Source of the DNA: Acidobacteriota bacterium
GTDB taxonomy: Bacteria > Acidobacteriota > Polarisedimenticolia > Gp22-AA2
Assembly: GCA_027297005.1 (NCBI GenBank)
Contig: JAPUIN010000337.1
Coordinates: 1 to 5,094, forward strand
Reading direction: 5' to 3'
Length of the DNA stretch: 5,094 bases
Part shown: positions 1 through 5,094 of the stretch, piece by piece
Layout of the letters: each line of letters starts with the position of its first letter
How positions within the stretch are numbered: position 1 is the first letter of the stretch
Translations under genes and position numbers: made by a program
The notes under the pieces: model-generated
Seen by the model: only the letters and a program-made list of their open reading frames with translations
Told to the model about the DNA's origin: nothing
Database searches by the model: none

Positions 1-362
1 GCGCTCAACTGCTCCGCGAGGGTCGACACCTCCGCACCGAGCCTCAACCCGTCGTTCTCCACCCGGTGATCTGACGGGTACAGCCCGGTGTGGATCGACA
101 TCACCGAAGGCAGGGTCCAGGGAGCGGTTGCCCACGCGTTCTCGAACAGCACACCGCGTGAGGCCAGGGCATCCAGATGCGGTGTCGTCTCACGATGATA
201 CCCGTAGGCGCCGACGTGATCGGCACGCAGGGTGTCAATGACAATCAGAACGATATCGGGACGATCTCCCCGGCCAGGAGCACAAGACCATGCACCAAGC
301 AGAGTGCCGGCGAGCGTGGCGATCGCACAGAGCGAGGTGATCGATCGGGGACCTCCGAACAT
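1..362 (-). CDS. Sulfatase-like / alkaline-phosphatase-superfamily putative lipoprotein, N-terminal part (runs off the window)
   Basis: About 120 residues are visible before the gene leaves the window. I chose ATG at 362-360. The product begins with a hydrophobic signal peptide (about residues 7-24) ending in AWSC, so Cys27 could be lipidated, although Ala at -3 is not the best lipobox. The sulfatase N-terminal fold follows: DIVLIVIDTLRADH (36-49, Asp43 the expected metal ligand), then TPHLDALASRGVLF (60-73) and APWTLPSVMSIHTGLYPSDH (80-99). At the catalytic C/S-x-P-x-R position it reads T-L-P-S-V: Thr83 replaces the formylglycine Cys and the Arg is absent. It is therefore unlikely to be a formylglycine sulfatase. 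A Thr-nucleophile phosphodiesterase or phosphotransferase is possible, but the substrate is unknown. It starts 37 nt after the pyrC stop and is probably in the same transcript. An in-frame GTG at 392-390, with GAGGG 4 nt upstream, is an alternative start adding 10 residues. Confidence 0.85.
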   Translation of the reverse strand, partial: MFGGPRSITSLCAIATLAGTLLGAWSCAPGRGDRPDIVLIVIDTLRADHVGAYGYHRETTPHLDALASRGVLFENAWATAPWTLPSVMSIHTGLYPSDHRVENDGLRLGAEVSTLAEQLS

Positions 363-399
363 CGCGTCCGCGCAGAGAGCCCGGCCGGCCACAAGACCC

Positions 400-1719
400 T
401 CAGGCGCGTCCGACGGCAGTTCGCTCGTGGATGACCCGGCCACCGACGATGGTGACCACCGGCCAGCCGCGCAGTCGCCAGCCGTCGAACGGTGAGTTGC
501 GCGACTTGGAGCGGAAGGTCGAGACATCGACCGTTGCTTCGAGATCCGGATCGAGGATGGTGATGTCGGCGTCCGCGCCAACGGCAAGGCTCCCCTTATC
601 GAGGCCCAGGATGCGCGCCGGGTTGACCGACAGCATGGTGACCAGACGGTTGATGTCGATCGTTCCGGCGGCGACCAGACGATCCATGAGGAGCGGCACG
701 GCCGTCTCCAGCCCGATGAGGCCGAATGGAGCATCGTCATACTCCATCAACTTCTCGTCTGAGTGGTGCGGCGCATGGTCGGTGGCGATCGCATCAATCA
801 CCCCGTCCTTGAGGGCGTCCAGCAGTGCCTGCCGGTCGGCCTCGGATCGAAGGGGCGGATTGACCTTGGTGTGCGTGTCGTACGATGACTCCCGAACAGC
901 CTCGTCGCTGAGCAGCAGATGGTGTGGTGTCACTTCGCAGGTCACGCTCAGCCCCTCCTCCTTGGCGCGACGCACGCTCTCGATCCCACCCCTCGTACTG
1001 ATGTGCGCCACATGCAGCCGGCCGCCTGTGAGGCGCGCGAGATCGAGGTCTCTCGCGATCGGAATCTCCTCCGCCGCAGCCGGCATGCCGCGCAGCCCGA
1101 GGACCGTCGAGACCGCGCCCTCATTCATCACACCGGAGGCCGCCAGGCTGCGGTCCTCGCAGTGATCAATCACCGGGATGCCGAAAATCTTCGTGTACTC
1201 GAGCGCCATCCGCATCAGGTAGCTCGAGGAGACCGGATGCCCGTCGTCGGAGGCCGCCACGATGCCGGATCGGACCATGTCTCCGATCTCCGCCAGCTCC
1301 TCGCCGCGCCCTCCCTTGCTGATAGATCCGATCGGAAAGACGTTCACGACCCCCCGTCGGCGCGCCTCGGTCATGATGTACTCGGTGACCGAAAGGCTGT
1401 CGTTCCAGGGATCGGTGTTCGGCATGCAGGCGATTGAGGTAAAGCCACCAGCGGCGGCCGCGCGGGTTCCCGATTCGATGGTCTCCTTGTGCTCATGCCC
1501 GGGCTCGCGCAAATGGACGTGCATGTCGATGAAGCCCGGACAGATCAGCGCGCCCTCGACATCGAGAACCCGCGCTCCCGGCACCTGCGACGCACCACGG
1601 CCGGTCGTCGGCTTCATTCGTTGCGCGATCCGCCCATCCGCGATCACGAGATCGAGGGGACCATCGGTCCCGGTCGCCGGATCGACCACCCGGCCTCCCT
1701 TAAGGAGCAATGTCTCCAA
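400..1719 (-). CDS. pyrC: Dihydroorotase, type I (PyrC)
   Basis: A cytoplasmic zinc amidohydrolase that interconverts carbamoyl-aspartate and dihydroorotate, the third step of UMP synthesis. It has 439 residues, a usual length for the type I family. Visible motifs: [14 protein letters not shown] (61-74, metal ligands His67 and His69, substrate Arg71), MPNTDP (99-104), ASDDG (156-160, Asp as the bridging ligand, as in type I enzymes where relatives use carboxylated Lys), VIDHCED (183-189, His186), HVAHIST (236-242, His239), NPPLR (287-291) and the catalytic ATDHAPH (312-318, Asp314). The C-terminal [10 protein letters not shown] (405-414) is typical. All catalytic residues are present, so this is not an inactive PyrC' of the Pseudomonas kind. 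The start is TTG (1719-1717), with GGGAGG 5 nt upstream, and it overlaps the end of pyrB by 20 nt, which suggests translational coupling. Type I enzymes such as that of Aquifex work in a complex with aspartate carbamoyltransferase, which fits this gene order. Confidence 0.97.
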   Translation of the reverse strand: METLLLKGGRVVDPATGTDGPLDLVIADGRIAQRMKPTTGRGASQVPGARVLDVEGALICPGFIDMHVHLREPGHEHKETIESGTRAAAAGGFTSIACMPNTDPWNDSLSVTEYIMTEARRRGVVNVFPIGSISKGGRGEELAEIGDMVRSGIVAASDDGHPVSSSYLMRMALEYTKIFGIPVIDHCEDRSLAASGVMNEGAVSTVLGLRGMPAAAEEIPIARDLDLARLTGGRLHVAHISTRGGIESVRRAKEEGLSVTCEVTPHHLLLSDEAVRESSYDTHTKVNPPLRSEADRQALLDALKDGVIDAIATDHAPHHSDEKLMEYDDAPFGLIGLETAVPLLMDRLVAAGTIDINRLVTMLSVNPARILGLDKGSLAVGADADITILDPDLEATVDVSTFRSKSRNSPFDGWRLRGWPVVTIVGGRVIHERTAVGRA

Positions 1720-2794
1720 GCGTTCCTCCCGCCAGCAGATAGAGCACCGCCATCCGGACCGCCACGCCGTTCGTCACCTGTTCCAGGATCACGGAATAGG
1801 GACCGTCGGCGACGGCGCTGTCGATCTCCACGCCGCGGTTCATCGGCCCGGGGTGCATGATGATGACATCTGATTTCGCGCGTCGCGCCCGCTCTTCGGT
1901 CAATCCGAACAGGTTGTAGTACTCCCGCGCCGACGGGAGCGCGCCACCGTGCTGGCGCTCTCTCTGGATCCGCAGCATCATCACGACGTCCGCTCCCTCG
2001 ACCGCCTCCTCGATGCGGAAGGTGACCTGAACGCCGAGATCTGCGAGTCCGGGCGGAATCAGGGTCGGCGGGCCGCAGGTCACCACGTCGGCGCCCATCG
2101 TGCGCAACAGAAACAGATTGCTGCGCAGCACGCGGCTGTGGGTGAGGTCGCCGACGATTGCGACCCTCAACCCGTCGATCCGGCCCTTGTGCTCGCGGAT
2201 CGTGAACGCATCCAGGAGCGCCTGGGTCGGGTGCTCGTGGTTCCCGTCGCCGGCGTTGATGATGTGGGACCGGCAGTAACGCGCCAGGAAATGAGGCGAT
2301 CCCGCGGCGCGATGCCGGATGACGATCATGTCGGGCGCCATCGCCTCCAGGTTGCGCGCCGTGTCGAGCAGGCTCTCCCCCTTGCTCACGCTGGATGTGG
2401 ACGGGGAGAAATTGAGCGTGTCGGCAGACAGGCGCTTCTCGGCGATCTCGAACGAGGACCGGGTCCGCGTCGAAGGTTCCATGAAGAAGTTCACGACCAT
2501 CTTGCCCCGCAGCGTCGGGACCTTTTTGATTGACCGGGTCGACACTTCGGCGAAGGCGCGGGCCGTGTCGAGGATGAGATTGATCTCGCCAGACGAGAGA
2601 CCCTCGGTTCCCAGCAGGTGCCGCCCGCTGAGTACCACCGGCGGCGCCGTGGATTGACGCATCTCTCTGGCACCGACCGCAGATCCGGCGATCTCCGCAG
2701 CGGGTCGCGCCGAGGTCTCGTGGCGCGCCACGGGACGGGGTCCCCGTCGCGCATGGGTTGCGGTCTCGCGGATGCCGTCATGACCGTCGAGCAT
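1700..2794 (-). CDS. pyrB: Aspartate carbamoyltransferase catalytic subunit (PyrB) with N-terminal extension
   Basis: Condenses carbamoyl phosphate with L-aspartate to carbamoyl-aspartate, the committed step of UMP synthesis; cytoplasmic, trimeric catalytic unit. Motifs numbered from the 364-residue frame: [11 protein letters not shown] (106-116, carbamoyl-phosphate site), [12 protein letters not shown] (134-145, the Ser/Lys loop given by the neighbouring subunit), [14 protein letters not shown] (182-195), [12 protein letters not shown] (214-225), MLRIQRER (273-280) and [12 protein letters not shown] (314-325). All expected catalytic residues are present. The family is usually about 310 residues. 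The excess is residues 1-44, rich in Arg and Ala, before a conventional N-terminus at Met45 (ATG 2662-2660). I keep the upstream ATG because it has a good Shine-Dalgarno sequence, lies 3 nt after the pyrR stop and has coding-like third positions, whereas the inner ATG has no properly spaced site. No pyrI regulatory-chain gene is present in the window. Confidence 0.96.
   Translation of the reverse strand: MLDGHDGIRETATHARRGPRPVARHETSARPAAEIAGSAVGAREMRQSTAPPVVLSGRHLLGTEGLSSGEINLILDTARAFAEVSTRSIKKVPTLRGKMVVNFFMEPSTRTRSSFEIAEKRLSADTLNFSPSTSSVSKGESLLDTARNLEAMAPDMIVIRHRAAGSPHFLARYCRSHIINAGDGNHEHPTQALLDAFTIREHKGRIDGLRVAIVGDLTHSRVLRSNLFLLRTMGADVVTCGPPTLIPPGLADLGVQVTFRIEEAVEGADVVMMLRIQRERQHGGALPSAREYYNLFGLTEERARRAKSDVIIMHPGPMNRGVEIDSAVADGPYSVILEQVTNGVAVRMAVLYLLAGGTLGDIAP
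1725..1730 (-). promoter_or_regulatory. Ribosome-binding site of pyrC, fixing a TTG start
   Basis: On the minus strand GGGAGG lies 5 nt before TTG at 1719-1717, inside the codons for the last Gly-Gly of PyrB. No ATG or GTG start is near, and the protein from this TTG begins just where type I dihydroorotases normally begin. A second TTG three codons on (1710-1708) has a weaker GGAG in front. Confidence 0.75.
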
Positions 2795-2797
2795 GGC

Positions 2798-3414
<617 letters not shown>

Positions 3415-3432
3415 ACGGCGCTGTCTGCGGGC

Positions 3433-3458
3433 AAAAAAAGACCCGCGTTGCCGCGGGC
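3433..3458 (-). terminator. Intrinsic terminator of the pyr leader (attenuator)
   Basis: On the minus strand CCCGCG, loop GCAA, CGCGGG, then TC and seven T residues: a perfect 6-bp GC stem (plus a possible outer G-U pair) with a tetraloop and U-tract. It lies 33 nt before the pyrR start and after the PyrR hairpin, so it acts as a regulated attenuator and not as the end of an upstream gene. Confidence 0.9.
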
Positions 3459-3506
3459 AGCCCCATATTCAGGATGTCGAGCCAGCACGATCATCGCCGC
3501 AACCTT

Positions 3507-3526
3507 TCCGGCCTCTCTGGACCAGA
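3507..3526 (-). promoter_or_regulatory. PyrR-binding hairpin (anti-antiterminator)
   Basis: The minus-strand core GGTCCAGAGAGGCC (3523-3510) fits the known PyrR recognition consensus ARUCCNGNGAGGYU closely. It forms a stem of UCUGG with CCGGA (five pairs, one U-G) around the loop UCCAGAGAGG. A lower stem of CUU with AAG (3533-3531 with 3506-3504) is possible, leaving a UUAA bulge on the 5' side. The position, between promoter and terminator and upstream of pyrR itself, supports the call. Confidence 0.9.
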
Positions 3527-3553
3527 TTAAAAGCGCTTGATACAGGCTTTGTA

Positions 3554-3582
3554 AGGATAACTGACGAGCATCCACCTGTCAA
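3554..3582 (-). promoter_or_regulatory. Sigma-70-type promoter of the pyr operon
   Basis: A perfect -35 TTGACA (3582-3577) is separated by exactly 17 bp from the -10 TATCCT (3559-3554, four of six matches to TATAAT). Transcription would begin near 3549-3547, about 25 nt before the PyrR-binding stem. Confidence 0.8.
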
Positions 3583-3643
3583 CCAACCTAGGCACCCGTG
3601 TTTGAGATGCCGCGACCCGTGCCGCCCGGAATACGTAGGTTGG
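3583..3643. repeat. Nested inverted repeat abutting the pyr -35 element
   Basis: CCAACCTA (3583-3590) is the exact reverse complement of TAGGTTGG (3636-3643). Directly inside, GGCAC (3591-3595) pairs with GTGCC (3619-3623), leaving a 12-nt asymmetric bulge. The outer arm ends one base from the -35 TTGACA. There is no U-tract, so it is not a normal terminator. It could be an operator or chance; I assign no function. Confidence 0.4.
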
Positions 3644-3701
3644 AGCGGTGTGTGGGACCCCTATGGCCGATCCTGGTGGGGACGTGGGCAGGAAGGAGGT
3701 A

Positions 3702-3818
3702 GCCAGAGCGGCCCCCGCCGTGGCTCGGCGATTTCGAGCCGCGCCATGCGCATTGGATAACTCCCTCCGTCCCCTCGCGAGCGAGCATGAGCCGCGCTGC
3801 GGCGGGGGTCGCTCTGGC
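3702..3818. repeat. Long inverted repeat (19-bp arms, 79-nt interior), function unknown
   Basis: The arm at 3702-3720 (GCCAGAGCGGCCCCCGCCG) and the arm at 3800-3818 are reverse complements except at one pair (G3711 against T3809). As plus-strand RNA that pair is a G-U wobble, so all 19 pairs form; as minus-strand RNA it is an A-C mismatch. The interior has a second hairpin, GGCTCG with CGAGCC (3722-3727 and 3735-3740), and a 9-bp direct repeat, GCGCGGCTC on the minus strand. It starts 9 nt after the stop of the upstream gene and has no U-tract on either side. It may be the 3' end structure of that transcript, a small structured RNA or a palindromic repeat element. No target-site duplication is visible. 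Confidence 0.6.
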
Positions 3819-3827
3819 CGCCATTCT

Positions 3828-5094
3828 TCATCGTTTCGGTTCGTAGGTGCCGATCACGGTCACCGGGTGGCGGGCGATGTACCTGGGTGAGAACGCCTCC
3901 GTCAGGATCCGTCCCTCCATATCGCTCGCGATTGGCAGGTCGAGCGCATACAACGCCGTCGGGGCAACGTCGATGAGCGACCCCTTGCCGAACGCCTCCC
4001 CCGCCCTCAGGTTGGGGCCGCGCGCGAACAGGAACCCATATGGGCCACGCTCGTGGCTCCCGGAAGACGATTCCTTTCCTGTCAAGAGCGCGAGGATCCG
4101 CCGGCCGAGCGGCGCCGGATCGATGCCGTGCGACGAAGTGACGAACAGGAACCCCTCACCGCCACAGGCGTTCGCCGCCCGGCCCACGATGCCGTCCATC
4201 CTGCGATAGTACCGCTGCAGCACCTCTCCGTAGACCTCCGCTTCGGCGACCGTGACGTCACCGAACATTTCGGGCCGCGCGTGCCGCAGAAAGGTGTGCG
4301 CGATCGCGTCGAGCCCCGGAAAGGAGATCGCGGTCACGCCGGCGGGGCATTCGGTAATCAGTCTCTCGAACGAATCGATCACATCGGCGTCGGCCTCCAA
4401 GCCCCGCATAATGGTCGCGAGACGCAACTGCGCGTCGGGATCGGCCGCTCGGGCGGCGTCGGGATCGAGGATCTCCCGTAGAGCCCCCCCTCCAACACCC
4501 GCTCCATCCGTCCCGGCGGATCGCGTGCCGGCCGCGGGGTCGTCCAGGTCGACGCGCCATCCTGCCTTCCGCGCCTCGCCGCCCATCCGCGAGACGATGT
4601 CCCACAATGCCAGAGTCGCGCGATCCTCGATGGTGCGCGATCGGGTTTCGAAGAGAGGCCCGAGCAGCCAGTCGAACCCCAGTCGCATTGGAGCCACCTC
4701 GATCATCGGGCCCCGACCCAGCAGACGGCGGCTGCGCGCCCCGCGCACTCCGTGGCTGTACGGGAGCCTGCCGGTCAGAAGCGTGGTCCGGGTGACGGCC
4801 GCGGCACAGGGTCGGACCGAGAGCAAACTGCCGTAGGTTCCCCCCTCTCTCAGGCGCGAGAAGGACGGCAGCTTCCCCTCCGCCTCGAGCGCCAGGATGG
4901 TGCCGAGATCGGCGCCGTCGAAGTTGAGAAGAAACAGATGGCGTATTGGTGGTCCCCCGCCTGGCCTTCGCAAGATCGACGCGGGCGGTGCGTCCGGCAC
5001 TCCTTTCTTCATTGCCGCCGGCACGATCAGCGCGAGAAGGGCGATCGCGAGGACAGTCACGATCGAGCCGATCCGTCGGCCCAGACGTGGAATG
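3828..5094 (-). CDS. Type I phosphodiesterase/nucleotide-pyrophosphatase-like protein, probably catalytically inactive (5' end outside the window)
   Basis: The frame is open to the window edge. GTG at 5060-5058 is the first start inside, but upstream codons encode a basic stretch (RLGRR) before the hydrophobic segment at residues 2-16 (numbering from that GTG) and no Shine-Dalgarno sequence precedes it, so the true start is probably beyond 5094. The protein is thus membrane-anchored or exported, with its domain outside the cytoplasm. Alkaline-phosphatase-superfamily features: LFLLNFDGAD (42-51, Asp48), LPSFSRLREGGTYGSL (64-79), TTLLTGRLPYSHGV (92-105), FPGLDAIAHTFLRH (247-260, Asp251 and His255), SSHG (309-312), SHERGPYGFLFARG (335-348, His336) and DVAPTALYALDLP (364-376). 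Aligned without gaps to the family's S/T-P-x-x-W nucleophile motif, the nucleophile position is Ala87 (followed by Ala-Val), and the usual SDHG is SSHG. Two key residues therefore appear lost. Substrate unknown. Confidence 0.85.
   Translation of the reverse strand, partial: IPRLGRRIGSIVTVLAIALLALIVPAAMKKGVPDAPPASILRRPGGGPPIRHLFLLNFDGADLGTILALEAEGKLPSFSRLREGGTYGSLLSVRPCAAAVTRTTLLTGRLPYSHGVRGARSRRLLGRGPMIEVAPMRLGFDWLLGPLFETRSRTIEDRATLALWDIVSRMGGEARKAGWRVDLDDPAAGTRSAGTDGAGVGGGALREILDPDAARAADPDAQLRLATIMRGLEADADVIDSFERLITECPAGVTAISFPGLDAIAHTFLRHARPEMFGDVTVAEAEVYGEVLQRYYRRMDGIVGRAANACGGEGFLFVTSSHGIDPAPLGRRILALLTGKESSSGSHERGPYGFLFARGPNLRAGEAFGKGSLIDVAPTALYALDLPIASDMEGRILTEAFSPRYIARHPVTVIGTYEPKR

Noticed and set aside
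400..1719. Inactive PyrC' partner as in Pseudomonas
   Set aside because: His67, His69, Asp158/159, His186, His239 and Asp314 are all present, so an active type I dihydroorotase is the better call.
919..2533. Long plus-strand reading frames opposite pyrC and pyrB
   Set aside because: Shadows of the minus-strand genes in GC-rich DNA; their products are Arg/Ser/His-rich without domains.
2663..2670. A second CCAGAGAG (minus strand) just before the inner pyrB ATG, like the PyrR loop
   Set aside because: The flanks do not form the required stem, the conserved bases on both sides differ, and no terminator follows; probably coincidence.
3702..3818. tRNA, SRP RNA, 6S RNA or a known riboswitch in the inverted-repeat element
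   Set aside because: No cloverleaf or CCA end, no SRP tetraloop motif, too short for 6S RNA, and no riboswitch core I recognise; kept only as an unassigned inverted repeat.
3588..3824. A 78-codon minus-strand frame starting 3 nt after the upstream gene's stop
   Set aside because: Low-complexity Arg/Gly/Pro-rich product without recognisable fold, lying largely over the inverted repeats. Translational coupling cannot be excluded, but nothing supports a protein.

Overview
The window is GC-rich, and every gene I can support lies on the minus strand, so it reads from right (5094) to left (1). The core is a compact pyrimidine-biosynthesis operon, pyrR-pyrB-pyrC. It is preceded by a complete PyrR-type transcription attenuator and flanked by two genes for exported or membrane-anchored proteins of the alkaline-phosphatase/sulfatase superfamily. 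Nothing looks like phage, transposon or CRISPR.

Layout, in transcription order. (1) 5094-3828: an alkaline-phosphatase-superfamily protein (type I phosphodiesterase-like) whose 5' end is beyond the window. It has an N-terminal membrane segment but lacks the nucleophile and one metal-binding Asp. (2) 3827-3583: a short non-coding stretch with a long 19-bp inverted repeat and a smaller nested one. (3) 3582-3554: a near-consensus sigma-70-type promoter. (4) About 3548-3401: a leader with a PyrR-binding hairpin followed by an intrinsic terminator. (5) pyrR 3400-2798 (GTG start), pyrB 2794-1700 and pyrC 1719-400 (TTG start), spaced by 3 nt and then overlapping by 20 nt. (6) 362-1: the N-terminal part of a sulfatase-like putative lipoprotein, close behind pyrC and probably co-transcribed.

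How it works: PyrR senses UMP/UTP versus PRPP. When pyrimidines are abundant, PyrR should bind the leader hairpin and let the downstream terminator form, which reduces transcription of its own gene and of pyrB and pyrC. PyrB (aspartate carbamoyltransferase) and PyrC (type I dihydroorotase with intact catalytic residues) carry out consecutive steps of UMP synthesis. Closely related enzymes form a joint complex in some bacteria. The PyrB reading frame carries about 45 extra N-terminal residues, supported by the ribosome-binding site.

Organism: the GC content, the probable lipoprotein signal, PyrR attenuation and the pyrRBC order fit a GC-rich, probably diderm bacterium (for example an acidobacterial, deltaproteobacterial or candidate-phylum lineage). 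I cannot assign it further from sequence alone. I see ordinary core metabolism with several details worth checking, not a clearly new system. The best candidates for novelty are the apparent pseudoenzyme and the unexplained long inverted repeat.
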